A stretch of DNA of 64,000 nucleotides from Pseudomonas putida (GCF_001941965.1 NZ_MKZO01000020.1:1-64000); one strand, 5' to 3'. Positions 40,292 through 49,537 are shown, counted from the first letter of the stretch. Numbers and translations: made by a program. Notes: generated by a model not told the origin, from the letters alone.

Positions 40292-42427
40292 TCAATAGCG
40301 TGCATCCACCGGCTTCTTGTCCTTGGGCCAGTCCTTCACCTTGCCGGCGAAGTCCGGCCGTGGCTTGTGGCTGAAGTACGCCGCGACATCCACCGCTTCC
40401 TGGTCGGTAAGGCCACCCTGGCCCAGCGGGAATCGATCATGGAAGGCGATCGGCATGTTCTGTTTGACGAAGGCCGCAGCGGTGTAGGTACGGGCCATGC
40501 CGGCGCCGATATTGAACGAGTCGTCGCCCCACAACGGCGGGTAGACCCATTTGCCGTCGGCGTTCTTCACCCCTTCGCCGTCATCGCCATGGCACAGCGC
40601 GCACTGCACGGCGTAAAGCTTCTCGCCGTTTTCCAGGTCGGGCACGATGCCCGGATCGATCTTGCCGACCCCGCGCCCCTCGACCTTGTCGGCCGGGGTG
40701 GTTTCGCGCTTCATCCAGTCGAAATAGGCGACCATGGCCTTCATTTCCGTGGACTCCAGCGCCAGCGGCTTGCCGTTCATGGAGCGCAGGAAGCAACCGT
40801 TGATGCGGTCCTCCAGGCTGATCACCCGACCGGCCCGCGGTGCATAGCTGGGGAAGAAGGCCGAGACCCCGATGTAAGGCGAGCCATCGGCCACGGTGCC
40901 GGCGTTGAGATGGCAACTGGCGCAGTTGAGGGCGTTGCCGACATTGCCTGGCAGCAGTTCGTGGGTGTTGGTGTTGAGCCGGGCCCCGAGCACCAGTTGC
41001 TCGGCATTGGGCTCCTTGAGCAGGTCGGCCAGGCGCGGGGTGACGAAGGGACGGTTGTCCAGTTGGCGTACATCCAGGCGTTTGCGCATGTCGGCCACCA
41101 CCGAGGGGCGAATGGGCTTCGCCGTCGGGTTGCCCCAGGCGTGGCGGGTAAAGTCGAGGATCTCGGCGATCTCGTTGTCGCTGAGCCGGGCAAACGAGGG
41201 CATGGTCAGCACCCGGGCATTGCGCTCGGTCTGCGCTGAACGCCAGCCGGTCAGGGTGATATGCACCAGCGTGGACGGGTCTTCCGACATCAGCACCGGA
41301 TTCCCCGCCAGCGGCGGGAACACACCCTTGACCCCGGCACCGTCGGCGCGGTGACAGTCGGCGCAGAACTGCTGGTAGCCCAGGCCACCCCGGGAGGTCA
41401 GTAGCGTGGCGGGCGGGCCGCTCGTCTCGCCGCCGCCCGGCGCAGTGATGCTCGGTGCCGGCCCCTGGGCAACCTGCATGGGCTTGTCGTATTCGGAGGA
41501 CGGCAACGACTTCAGGTACAGGCCCACGGCCTGCAGGTCGCTATCGGTCATGTACTGGGTGCTGTGCTGGACCACATCGACCATGTTGCCGGACACGCTG
41601 CCATGGCTGTTGCGCCCGGTCTTGAGCATTTCCGCCGTCTGCTCGGGCGTCCACAGGTTGCGCAGGCTCAGGGCCCGCCAGCCTTCCACGGTTTCACCGG
41701 CGAGGAAGTAGCTGCCGTGCTTGCCGGCCTCGGACAGGGTCTTTTCCTGGAAGCCGATGCCCCGCGGGGTATGGCAGGCACCGCAATGGCCGAGGCCCTG
41801 GACGATATAGGCACCGCGGTTCCAGGCTGCGTCCCGGGCCGGGTCGGCACTGAACGGCTGGTCATCGAGGAACAGCCAGTTCCACACCGCCAGGCCCCAG
41901 CGCTGGTTGAAGGGGAAACCCATGTCCGGCTCGCGGTTCGGCTGGCGCACGGGATTCACGCCCTGCATCAGGTAGGCATACAGCGCCTGCATGTCCTCGG
42001 TGCTGATCCGCGTATAGGACGGGTAGGGCATCGCCGGGTAGAGGTTGTGGCCATCGGCGGCCACGCCCTGGCGCATGGCGCGGTCGAACTGTTCGAAGGA
42101 GTAACCGCCGATACCGGTCTCGGCATCCGGGGTGATGTTGGTCGAGTAGAGCACGCCGAACGGGGTTTCCAGGGCGAGGCCACCGGCCATGGGCTGGCGC
42201 TTGTCGCTGCCGGTGTGACAGGCCACGCAGTCGCCCAGGCGGGCGACATAGCGGCCGCGCTCGACCAGGGTGCGGGTGGCCGGGTCGAGGTCATCGGCGT
42301 AGTCGGCGGGCAGGTCGTCGATGACCTGCGGTGCGCTGGCGTTATCCCGTGGCGCTGCACCGAGCGCGTGGGCGCTGCCTGCCAGCAGGAGCAGCGTGGC
42401 GAGCGAGCGGAATATCTTTTTCATCAT
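40292..42427 (-). CDS. Pentahaem c-type cytochrome (dehydrogenase cytochrome fused to TsdA-like part)
   Basis: A 711-residue exported protein with a signal peptide (MMKKIFRSLATLLLLAGSAHA). Five haem sites are present: CVACH (67-71), CGACH (215-219), CADCH (355-359), CASCH (502-506) and CALCH (609-613). The first three are spaced like the trihaem cytochrome subunit of membrane alcohol/gluconate dehydrogenases. The last two, with the NGCFLRSMNGKPL segment (C545), resemble dihaem thiosulfate dehydrogenase TsdA, whose first haem has a Cys ligand. Periplasmic electron transfer, perhaps from thiosulfate, is inferred. It diverges from a two-component system. Confidence 0.85.
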   Translation of the reverse strand: MMKKIFRSLATLLLLAGSAHALGAAPRDNASAPQVIDDLPADYADDLDPATRTLVERGRYVARLGDCVACHTGSDKRQPMAGGLALETPFGVLYSTNITPDAETGIGGYSFEQFDRAMRQGVAADGHNLYPAMPYPSYTRISTEDMQALYAYLMQGVNPVRQPNREPDMGFPFNQRWGLAVWNWLFLDDQPFSADPARDAAWNRGAYIVQGLGHCGACHTPRGIGFQEKTLSEAGKHGSYFLAGETVEGWRALSLRNLWTPEQTAEMLKTGRNSHGSVSGNMVDVVQHSTQYMTDSDLQAVGLYLKSLPSSEYDKPMQVAQGPAPSITAPGGGETSGPPATLLTSRGGLGYQQFCADCHRADGAGVKGVFPPLAGNPVLMSEDPSTLVHITLTGWRSAQTERNARVLTMPSFARLSDNEIAEILDFTRHAWGNPTAKPIRPSVVADMRKRLDVRQLDNRPFVTPRLADLLKEPNAEQLVLGARLNTNTHELLPGNVGNALNCASCHLNAGTVADGSPYIGVSAFFPSYAPRAGRVISLEDRINGCFLRSMNGKPLALESTEMKAMVAYFDWMKRETTPADKVEGRGVGKIDPGIVPDLENGEKLYAVQCALCHGDDGEGVKNADGKWVYPPLWGDDSFNIGAGMARTYTAAAFVKQNMPIAFHDRFPLGQGGLTDQEAVDVAAYFSHKPRPDFAGKVKDWPKDKKPVDARY

Positions 42428-42575
42428 CAGGAACCCGATCCATTGATTGCAAGGTGTCGATATTCGACGCCTTTAACGTCCTTTCTTTGTTTTGCCCGGA
42501 TCATGATGTTGATCAAACAAGTTGCTTATAAAGCGACTCGCCGGGCAATAGTTCTTTATTTTCTGCCGGTCACTT

Positions 42576-42592
42576 CTTAATTTGTCCTCAAG
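42576..42592. promoter_or_regulatory. PmrA/QseB-like direct-repeat box
   Basis: CTTAAT, five bases, then CTCAAG matches the PmrA/QseB-type pattern (YTTAAK-N5-YTTAAK) with one mismatch. It lies in the 292-bp divergent region between the pentahaem cytochrome and the response regulator gene, so either promoter could be controlled by this two-component system. Confidence 0.35.
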
Positions 42593-42719
42593 GCAAAACA
42601 CGTCGTTATAACCGGCGAAAATTAAGCGAAACTAAAATTCCATCATTTTTTAGGAAGTAGCTGAATTCACTGGTTTTTCGGGTTTAGCATGATTGTTTTC
42701 AGGCACGGACGGAGCTGCA

Positions 42720-43388
42720 ATGCGGGTATTGCTGGTGGAAGACGACGAACTGATCGGTGACGGTATTCGCACGGGCTTACGCACACATGGCATCGACGTC
42801 AGGCATGTTTTTACCGCCGCCGAGGCGGAAGCGGCACAGGTCGATGAAAGTTTTCATGCGCTGGTACTCGATCTCGGTTTGCCGGATCGGGACGGCATCG
42901 AACTGCTCGGTGTGTTGCGCAACTTCGAGCCCGGTTTGCCGGTATTGATCCTGTCGGCCCGGGACTCGCTCGAACATCGCCTGGAGGGGCTGAACCGCGG
43001 CGCCGATGACTACCTGGTGAAACCCTTCGATCTGCGCGAACTCGCGGCCCGGCTGCATGCCCTGATCCGTCGCGCCCAGGGGCGGGTGGCACCGATGATC
43101 CTGGCCGGTCCTTTGCGCCTGGACCCGTCCGCCGGACAAGCCTGGCTGGATGGCCACCCCGTGGTGTTGTCACGCCGGGAAATCGACCTGCTTGCCCATC
43201 TGGCCGACAGCCGTGGCGGCTGGGTGCCTTCCACGCAGCTCAACGAGCGGCTCTTCGGTCTGGCCGATGATGTCGGCGGCAATGCCCTGAACGTGCATAT
43301 CCATAACGTGCGCCGCAAACTGGGCGCGGAGGCGATCGAGACCGCCCGGGGCCTGGGTTTCCGCCTGGGCTGGAGGCATGACGGGTGA
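42720..43388 (+). CDS. OmpR-family response regulator (PmrA/QseB group)
   Basis: A 222-residue regulator. The receiver domain has the acidic pair EDD (7-9), phospho-acceptor D51 (VLDLGLPDRDG) and K101 (YLVKPFD). The C-terminal winged helix ends in NVHIHNVRRKLGAEAIETARGLGFRLGW, the usual DNA-binding part. ATG 42720 has a GGAG site. Its stop overlaps the kinase start (GTGA), so the pair is coupled. By position it probably controls the divergent pentahaem cytochrome, but the signal is not known. Confidence 0.92.
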   Translation: MRVLLVEDDELIGDGIRTGLRTHGIDVRHVFTAAEAEAAQVDESFHALVLDLGLPDRDGIELLGVLRNFEPGLPVLILSARDSLEHRLEGLNRGADDYLVKPFDLRELAARLHALIRRAQGRVAPMILAGPLRLDPSAGQAWLDGHPVVLSRREIDLLAHLADSRGGWVPSTQLNERLFGLADDVGGNALNVHIHNVRRKLGAEAIETARGLGFRLGWRHDG

Positions 43389-44710
43389 GCCTGCGTTTGC
43401 GTGCGGTGCTGGTGGCCGGGCTGTCGTTGATGGTGCTCTGGGGGCTGGCGGCGGGCTGGATGATGCGCGGGGTGCAGGGCAATCTTGACCGCACTCTGGA
43501 CGGGCGTCTGGCGATGTCGGCGCGCATGGTCGCCGGGTTGCTGGAGCGCGCCGCACTCGGCGCCGAGGCGACCAGTCCGGATTTTCGCGAAGGCATACGG
43601 GTCACCGGCAAGGAAGGCATCGCCTGCGAGATTCGTTTGCTGCAAGGGGAAATCCTCGCACGCAGTTCCAGCGGCTCGCCCTCGATCTTCCACGACCTGC
43701 CGCCCGGGCTGAGCACCCGTGAGATCGACGGGCATTTCTGGCGCATCTACGTGCTGCGCACCGAGGCGGGTTACCAGGTCAGCACCGCCGACCGCCTGGA
43801 CAACCGCGAGCGGCTGATCGGCGAGATGCTCTGTGCTGCCGGGGTCCCGTTCCTGATCGCGGTGCTGGGCAGCCTGGCCGCCTTGTGGATCGGTATCGGT
43901 CGTGGCCTGCAACCGCTGGAGGTCTTGTGCGGGCAACTGCGCAATCGCCAGGCGGATGACACCATGCCCATCCAGCTCATTCGCCCGCCCAAGGAACTGC
44001 GGCCCGTGCTCGACGCCATGAACGCCTTGCTCGACCGCCTGACCCAGGTCATCGCCGGCCAGCGCGCCTTCACCGACGCCGCCGCCCACGAGTTGCGCAC
44101 GCCGCTGACGGTGATCGACACCCATCTGCAGATCATCCGCGAGGCCGGGGGCGACGATGCGCGCAAGTCCCTGGGCAGTGCGGAAGAGGGCGTGCGCCGA
44201 CTGCGCCGGACCCTGGACCAGATGATGACCCTGGCCCGCACCGAGGTGCCGGTGGCCAGCGAGGACCGCTGCGAATCGCTAATGGACGTGGTGAGCAGCG
44301 TACTGGTCAGGCTGGATGTGCAGGAGCAGGGGCGTGTGCAGGTCAGCAGTCGCGGGGACGACCGGGGCAGCGCGGTGCCGGCATCGATGCTGGATACCGT
44401 GCTGCGCAACCTGCTGGACAACGCCTTGCGCTATTCGCCGGGCGCCTCGTCGGTGGAGGTGCAGGTGGCATTTGCCAACGGCCAGTGCACCTTGACGGTT
44501 GCTGACCGTGGACCGGGCTTGAGCGCAGCCTCCGTGGCGCAAATGGGCCGGCGTTTCTGGCGCGGGGATCATGGACGGCGGCGCACCGATGGGGCCGGGC
44601 TGGGCCTCTCGATCGTCCAGGCCATCGCCGTTCGCTTCGACGCCGTGCTGGCGCTCGAGCCTCGCGAGGGCGGTGGTTTGACGGTGAGTTTTACCTGCAC
44701 GGCCGGATAG
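43385..44710 (+). CDS. Sensor histidine kinase
   Basis: A 441-residue membrane kinase and partner of the preceding regulator. Membrane segments (about 7-29 and 153-172) flank a ~120-residue periplasmic sensor with a cysteine (C81). The dimerisation box AAAHELRTPLTVIDTHLQ carries H235. The ATPase domain has LLDNALRYSP (N box), DRGPGLS (G1) and GAGLGLSIVQ (G2). It starts at GTG inside the regulator's stop. The QseC/PmrB type is indicated by layout; the stimulus is unknown. Confidence 0.92.
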   Translation: MSLRLRAVLVAGLSLMVLWGLAAGWMMRGVQGNLDRTLDGRLAMSARMVAGLLERAALGAEATSPDFREGIRVTGKEGIACEIRLLQGEILARSSSGSPSIFHDLPPGLSTREIDGHFWRIYVLRTEAGYQVSTADRLDNRERLIGEMLCAAGVPFLIAVLGSLAALWIGIGRGLQPLEVLCGQLRNRQADDTMPIQLIRPPKELRPVLDAMNALLDRLTQVIAGQRAFTDAAAHELRTPLTVIDTHLQIIREAGGDDARKSLGSAEEGVRRLRRTLDQMMTLARTEVPVASEDRCESLMDVVSSVLVRLDVQEQGRVQVSSRGDDRGSAVPASMLDTVLRNLLDNALRYSPGASSVEVQVAFANGQCTLTVADRGPGLSAASVAQMGRRFWRGDHGRRRTDGAGLGLSIVQAIAVRFDAVLALEPREGGGLTVSFTCTAG

Positions 44711-44713
44711 CGA

Positions 44714-45634
44714 TCACTTCGCTTCATGCCGCCAGGCCGGGCTCGCCAGATGCTCGGCGAAGAAGTCCGAGAGCGCCTGGACCTTCCTCGGCCGGGTTCT
44801 TGCCGACGGCGTCACGAAATACAGCCCGCCCTGGGTCATGTGCCAGTCGGGCAGTACGCGTTCGAGACGGCCATCGGCCAGGTACTCGGCGGCGATGAAC
44901 TCCGGCAGCTCGGCGATCGCCATGCCCGCCAGCAAGGGCGCGACCAGGGCATCCGAGTTGGTGACGCGCAGTGGCCCGCGGGGCGTGACGTCGTGCTCGC
45001 TGCCGTCGCCGTGGGTGAACCGCCAGACCTGGCTGCGGGCACGGTAGGCGTAGCTCATGCAGGCATGTTCAGCGAGTTCGCGGGGGTGGGCGGGTCGGCC
45101 TCGTTGTTCGAAGTAGCTGGGCGCGGCGAGCAGATACTGAGTGACCGCACAGATACGCCGCGCCACCAGGGAAGAGTCCGGCAGGGCCGCAATGCGCAAC
45201 GCCGCATCGAAGCCGTCGGCCACCAGGTCTACCGTAGAGTCGGAAAGGTGCAGGTCCAGCTCCAGGCCCGGATAGCGGGCCAGCAGTTCCGGCAGCAAGG
45301 GTGCGACCCAACGCAGTCCGAAGGACATCGGCACTGCCAGGCGCACCAGGCCGCGAGGTTGCACCGACAGTTCCTGGGCGGCGCTTTCCATCTCCTCGGC
45401 CTGGCGGTACAGCGCGCTGGCCTGTTCGACCATGCGCTGGCCGAACTCGGTCAGGGCCAACTGGCGCGAGGTGCGATTGAACAGGCGACCGCCGAGACGC
45501 TCTTCCAGGCGCGCCACGGCCCGGGACACCGTGGGCACCGATACCGACATGGCGCGGGCCGCCGCCGCATAGGAGCCTTCTTCCGCCACCTTGGCGACCA
45601 TTGCCAGACCTTCGAAATCGGGGATTCTTGCCAT
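44714..45634 (-). CDS. LysR-family transcriptional regulator
   Basis: A 306-residue LTTR. The N-terminal winged helix is FEGLAMVAKVAEEGSYAAAARAMSVSVPTVSRAVARLEERLGGRLFNRTSRQLALTE; a periplasmic-binding-like effector domain follows (about 90-300). ATG 45634 was preferred over upstream extensions because the helix-turn-helix starts there. It is divergent from an SDR gene 103 bp away, the classic arrangement for a regulator and its target. The inducer is unknown. Confidence 0.9.
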   Translation of the reverse strand: MARIPDFEGLAMVAKVAEEGSYAAAARAMSVSVPTVSRAVARLEERLGGRLFNRTSRQLALTEFGQRMVEQASALYRQAEEMESAAQELSVQPRGLVRLAVPMSFGLRWVAPLLPELLARYPGLELDLHLSDSTVDLVADGFDAALRIAALPDSSLVARRICAVTQYLLAAPSYFEQRGRPAHPRELAEHACMSYAYRARSQVWRFTHGDGSEHDVTPRGPLRVTNSDALVAPLLAGMAIAELPEFIAAEYLADGRLERVLPDWHMTQGGLYFVTPSARTRPRKVQALSDFFAEHLASPAWRHEAK

Positions 45635-45737
45635 TTCATTTCTGTAATGATGAGTTTCGAATGATTCTATTTTGAAAATAACCAGGGGTCGATACGCTTC
45701 TCCCATCCAAACGCACAACCCAACCGGGAGAAACACC

Positions 45738-46490
45738 ATGAGCAAGAAACTTGAAGGCAAGATCGCACTGGTTACCGGCGGCACCACCGGCATCGGCCTG
45801 GCCACCGCACAACGTTTTGCCGAGGAGGGCGCCCATGTCTACGTCACCGGTCGCCGCCAGGCCGAGCTGGACAAGGCGGTCGCCCTGGTGGGCAATGCCA
45901 CGGGCGTGGCGGTCGATTCGACCCGGCTCGAACAGCTTGATGAACTCTATGCCCGCATCCGTGATGCCCACGGCCACCTGGATGTGCTGTTCGCCAATGC
46001 TGGCGGTGGTTCCATGCTGCCACTGGGCGAGATCACCGAGGAGCACTATGACGACACCTTCGATCGCAACGTGAAGGGCGTGCTGTTCACGGTGCAGAAG
46101 GCTCTGCCGCTGCTGGCGGCGAAAGCGTCGATCATCCTCACCGGTTCAACGGCGGGCAGTTCGGGAACGGCGGCGTTCAGTGTGTACTCGGCGTCGAAGG
46201 CGGCGGTACGGGCCTTTGCCCGGAGCTGGATCCTGGATCTCAAGGGGCGCGATATCCGGGTCAATACCATCAGCCCGGGTGCCACCCGGACCCCGGGGCT
46301 GGTCGATCTGGCCGGGCCTGATGCGCAGCAACAGCAGGGCTTGCTGGATTATCTGGCGTCGCAAGTGCCGTTGGGCCGGGTTGGCGAGCCGGTGGAGATT
46401 GCCAATGCGGCGGTGTTCCTGGCCAGTGATGATTCGAGTTTCGTGAATGGGGCCGAGTTGTTCGTGGATGGTGGGCAGGCGCAAATCTGA
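45738..46490 (+). CDS. SDR-family oxidoreductase
   Basis: A 250-residue classical short-chain dehydrogenase. It has VTGGTTGIG (cofactor), [15 protein letters not shown] (Ser), YSASK (Tyr-x3-Lys) and a C-terminal [20 protein letters not shown](H) preference is suggested by GRR after the second strand. ATG 45738 has a GGGAG site. It is the probable target of the divergent LysR regulator and ends before a hairpin terminator. The substrate is unknown. Confidence 0.9.
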   Translation: MSKKLEGKIALVTGGTTGIGLATAQRFAEEGAHVYVTGRRQAELDKAVALVGNATGVAVDSTRLEQLDELYARIRDAHGHLDVLFANAGGGSMLPLGEITEEHYDDTFDRNVKGVLFTVQKALPLLAAKASIILTGSTAGSSGTAAFSVYSASKAAVRAFARSWILDLKGRDIRVNTISPGATRTPGLVDLAGPDAQQQQGLLDYLASQVPLGRVGEPVEIANAAVFLASDDSSFVNGAELFVDGGQAQI

Positions 46491-46497
46491 TCAGGCC

Positions 46498-46520
46498 TTG
46501 GGGCCGCAAAGCGGCCCCAA
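46498..46520 (+). terminator. Hairpin terminator after SDR gene
   Basis: TTGGGGCCGC and GCGGCCCCAA form a perfect 10-bp stem around AAA, eight bases after the SDR stop. The downstream strand has no strong T-run, so its strength is uncertain. Confidence 0.65.
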
Positions 46521-46550
46521 AACATTCACTTGAGTGCCAGCCTGAATAAT

Positions 46551-46565
46551 TGTTACGTTGTAACA
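46551..46565. promoter_or_regulatory. TGTTAC-GTT-GTAACA palindrome
   Basis: A perfect 6-3-6 inverted repeat about 49 bp before the amidase start. It resembles the half-sites of the palindrome before the ABC operon at 58659-58673 (TTGTTAC-G-GTAACAA). It could be an operator for a dimeric regulator, but no regulator is next to it. Confidence 0.35.
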
Positions 46566-46613
46566 CTTTTGATCTGAGCAGCCTCGGCAAGCAGAGGCGC
46601 CTATGGAAAGTGT

Positions 46614-47810
46614 ATGGATAGACGTAGTTTGTTGAAATTTCTCCTGGCCGGCCTGGCATTGCCGGCCTCGTTCGTGGCCCAGGCCTCCCAGGCCGTGCGC
46701 CGGGTGACGGTCAGTCAATCGGCCGGCGCCACGACCTTCCTGTTCGACCTGAGCGGGCCGGTGGTGACCAACAGTTTCAACCTGGAGTCGCCGCCACGCC
46801 TGGTCCTTGACCTGCGCCAGGCGGTGCTCGATGCGCCCTTGAACAGCCTTGTACTCGATGGCACTCCCGTGCGCGCCATCCGCAGCGGGCAGACGCCAAC
46901 CGGTGACCTGCGCATCGTCCTGGACCTGGCCGACGCGGGTGTCCGCGGCGAACTCCGGCCGGTACCCGGCACTGGCCACCGTCTGGAACTGCGCCTCTCG
47001 GGTGGGCCGGCGAAGGCGGCAGTGGTCGCCAGTAGCCAGGTACCTGCACCGCTGGCGAAAGGCAAATCAGGTCGCGACCTGCTGGTGGTGATCGATGCCG
47101 GCCATGGCGGCAAGGATCCGGGTGCGGTTGGGGCCAAGGGCGAACAGGAAAAGCTGGTCGCCCTGCAGATCGCCACGCTCCTGGCCAAGCGGGTCAATGC
47201 GCAGAAGGGCTACAAGGCCCGGCTGGTGCGTTCCGACGATATCTTCATACCCCTGCGCAAGCGCGCCGAACTGGCCCAGCGCCTGAATGCCGACCTGTTC
47301 GTCTCGGTGCATGCGGATGCCGCGCCTCGACTCACGGCATCCGGTGCCTCGGTCTTCGCCCTGTCGCAGAACGGCGCCAGCTCCTCGATGGCGCGTTGGA
47401 TGGCACAACGGGAGAACGGTGCCGATTCCGTCGGCGGCGGCCTGGCCGTGAAGCTGCGCAAGGACGACCCGATGGTGGCCGGCGTGCTCCTGGACATGTC
47501 GATGAACGCGACCATCTCCACCAGCCTCAACCTCGGGCATCAGGTGCTGGCGCAACTGGGCGAGGTCTCCAGTCTTCATCAGTCGCGGGTCGAGCAGGCC
47601 GGATTCGCCGTGCTCAAGTCGGCGGCGGTGCCGTCGATCCTGGTCGAGACCGGTTTCATCTCCAACGTCGGCGACTGCCGGCGCCTGCATGACGCGCGGC
47701 ATCAGCGCAAGGTTGCCGAGGCGATCTTCGCCGGGGTGGAGGGCTACTTCCGCCAACAACCGCCGCCGGGCAGCCTGATCGCTGCAACGGCGGGTGTCGA
47801 GCCGGCCTAG
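46614..47810 (+). CDS. Exported N-acetylmuramoyl-L-alanine amidase (Amidase_3, AMIN)
   Basis: A 398-residue cell-wall amidase that cuts between MurNAc and L-Ala of peptidoglycan in the periplasm. The N-terminus DRRSLLKFLLAG suggests Tat export, as in AmiA/AmiC. An AMIN domain (about 28-135) precedes the zinc amidase domain (about 152-380) with IDAGHGGKDPGA, SVHADAA and VETGFISN supplying His and Glu ligands. Such enzymes separate daughter cells and are activated by EnvC/NlpD. The gene ends convergently with the DapA paralogue, overlapping by 4 bp. Confidence 0.9.
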   Translation: MDRRSLLKFLLAGLALPASFVAQASQAVRRVTVSQSAGATTFLFDLSGPVVTNSFNLESPPRLVLDLRQAVLDAPLNSLVLDGTPVRAIRSGQTPTGDLRIVLDLADAGVRGELRPVPGTGHRLELRLSGGPAKAAVVASSQVPAPLAKGKSGRDLLVVIDAGHGGKDPGAVGAKGEQEKLVALQIATLLAKRVNAQKGYKARLVRSDDIFIPLRKRAELAQRLNADLFVSVHADAAPRLTASGASVFALSQNGASSSMARWMAQRENGADSVGGGLAVKLRKDDPMVAGVLLDMSMNATISTSLNLGHQVLAQLGEVSSLHQSRVEQAGFAVLKSAAVPSILVETGFISNVGDCRRLHDARHQRKVAEAIFAGVEGYFRQQPPPGSLIAATAGVEPA

Positions 47811-48670
47811 GCCAGCGCTTCGAGTACTGCCTGCAAGCGTCCAAGCGTCGCGGCACCGCTGGTCTGCATGGGCTCACGCAGTTCGTTGGCGATCAGGCCC
47901 TGGACGCTGAGTGCTGCCTTGACCACCGCGGGGTTGGCTTCGCAGAAGGCGGTCTGGATCCATGGCAACAGCCGATAGAACACCGCCCGTGCTGTGCCGA
48001 GATCCCCCTCGTCCATATGCCGCATCATCTCCACGTAGAGGTCTGCCCGGATATGCGCCGAGGCCGAGATGGCACCGGCACCGCCCAGGGCGAGATGGGT
48101 GAAGATCTGCAGGTCCTCGCCGGCCAGCACCTGGGCATCGCCGTCCTGGATCAGGGCCAGGGTGGTCTCGATATCGCCACCACAGTCCTTAACCGCGGCG
48201 ATATTCGGGTGACGCACGATCCTGCGCAGCGTCTCCCGCTCGATGCGCACGCCGGTGCGGTAGGGGATGTCGTAGACCACCAGCGGAACGGACGCCGCAT
48301 CGGCCACGGTCTGGAAGAAGGATTCGATGCCTTGCTGCGACGGCCGGATATAGCACGGCGCCGGGACCAGCAGACCAGCGATGTTGCGCTGCTGGATCTT
48401 CTGCTGGAAGGCCAGCACCTCCTGCAGGTTGTAGCCCGACAGGCCCATGATCACCTGGTGCGGTTGGGCGACCTGCAGCACCGCATCCAGCACCGCGAGC
48501 TGTTCATCCTTGCCCAGGGCCGCCGCCTCGCCGGTGGTGCCGCACACGGCCAGGCCCCTCACGCCTTCGGCGAGCAGCTTCTGCGCCAGGCCTTGAAGTG
48601 CTTCGAAATCGACCTGGCCGGAACGAAAGGGTGTGGCCAGTGCAACCCAGATACCGCGAAAATCAGACAT
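47807..48670 (-). CDS. DapA-family lyase (dihydrodipicolinate synthase paralogue)
   Basis: A 287-residue class I aldolase-type protein. Residues match dihydrodipicolinate synthase: CGTTGEAAAL with T45/T46, Y107, Y133 (VVYDIPYRTG), R138 and the Schiff-base K161 (IAAVKDCGG). Thus pyruvate condensation with an aldehyde is chemically possible, including the lysine/DAP pathway reaction. Pseudomonas usually has several paralogues, so a catabolic role cannot be excluded. The stop overlaps the convergent amidase stop. Confidence 0.85.
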   Translation of the reverse strand: MSDFRGIWVALATPFRSGQVDFEALQGLAQKLLAEGVRGLAVCGTTGEAAALGKDEQLAVLDAVLQVAQPHQVIMGLSGYNLQEVLAFQQKIQQRNIAGLLVPAPCYIRPSQQGIESFFQTVADAASVPLVVYDIPYRTGVRIERETLRRIVRHPNIAAVKDCGGDIETTLALIQDGDAQVLAGEDLQIFTHLALGGAGAISASAHIRADLYVEMMRHMDEGDLGTARAVFYRLLPWIQTAFCEANPAVVKAALSVQGLIANELREPMQTSGAATLGRLQAVLEALA

Positions 48671-48940
48671 GCATTACTCCTCAGGCAGACCGAACTGGAC
48701 GTCAGAGGAGAGAAGGGGAATCAAGCGGGGGGAGACCTTGCGCTATCTGTCCTGTCAGCTCATCTGACGGGACAGCGCCCCGGTCAAATGAGCGGCTGTT
48801 TCTTGGATTTCTTGGCAACGGACAGGCATGCGCTGACCGGGGCGTGAAGGCCCGGGGCAGTTGGCATGGAGTCGTTGCTCAAGATCATGGTGATTCTGTT
48901 GCAAGAAAATGTTTCCGGATAATGCGGAAGATTCAGCGGA
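48671..48940. other. Intergenic region, no gene seen
   Basis: 270 bases between the DapA paralogue and the ACT-domain gene, both minus-strand. Short reading frames here have no recognisable family. It probably holds the DapA paralogue promoter. Confidence 0.5.
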
Positions 48941-49346
48941 TTAGTCAACACCCGAGCGCGACAGCGTTTGAAGAACGTCCATGGCCTTCGCGGCATCGTT
49001 CTTACTCACGAAAATATGATCGTGGTAGAACGCGGCGATAACGTTGCAACTGATACCGGCATTGCCAAGTGCCGTGGCGAAGGCGGCCGTCAGACCCACG
49101 GCATCGAGGGCCGAGTGGATGGTCAGGGTGATCCAGGCTGCGACGAAACTGTATTCCAGGCCCAGCGCATCGGCTTGTTGCCGCTCGATGATGGCGGTCA
49201 GGCCTTCCTGTTCGCGGAAGGTGCCCAGTGCTTCGACGCCTTGCAGGGCAGCGGCATTCGCCACGGTGCAAAAAGACGAACTCGCCTTCGTTCAAGATTG
49301 GGCTCATGCCCAGAAGCAGGGCCGTGATCGATTTTTCGCCTGACAT
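48941..49346 (-). pseudogene. ACT-domain protein, split by a one-base frameshift
   Basis: The gene starts MSGEKSITALLLGMSPILNEGEFVF, then loses frame. In the other frame it continues CTVANAAALQGVEALGTFREQEGLTAII and through a full ACT-type domain (WITLTIHSALDAVGLTAAFATALGNAGISCNVIAAFYHDHIFV). The break lies at a run of five A (49270-49274). Deleting one base restores EFVFCTVANAA, the pattern of this small family. A sequencing error in a homopolymer or a recent null mutation are both possible. The encoded ~134-residue protein would be a small ACT/DUF2241-type regulator. Confidence 0.75.
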
Positions 49347-49449
49347 AACGTGATTCCTGGTTGAGGAGGGGGCTAGTGTGCAGGCTGGATTTTCATAAGT
49401 TTAATTAATGTTGGTTATGGTGGATCAGTAACGCTGATGCGACGCGGAC

Positions 49450-49525
49450 CCTGTGGGAGCTGGCTTGCCAGCGATTGCGGCAGTGAATCCAACATCGCAA
49501 TCGCTGGCAAGCCAGCTCCCACAGG
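49450..49525. repeat. REP inverted pair 4
   Basis: Facing REP cores at 49450-49475 and 49500-49525, with outer symmetry GCGGAC / GTCCGC. It lies in the gap after the histidine phosphatase stop (49538) and before the ACT-domain gene, both on the minus strand. Confidence 0.9.
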
Positions 49526-49537
49526 GTCCGCGTAATA

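Noticed and set aside
42508..42525. ANR/FNR box (TTGAT-N4-ATCAA) in the cytochrome promoter
   Set aside because: Only the left half TTGAT matches; the right half is too divergent to support an oxygen-regulated site.
49264..49280. Programmed ribosomal frameshift in the ACT gene
   Set aside because: The slippery run is not followed by an obvious pseudoknot and the family is normally encoded in one frame; an error or mutation is simpler.
49002..49346. Separate 114-residue gene at the start of the ACT-domain locus
   Set aside because: Its first ~28 residues are the true N-terminus of the ACT gene; the remainder is out-of-frame, Arg/Pro-rich read-through caused by the A5 frameshift.
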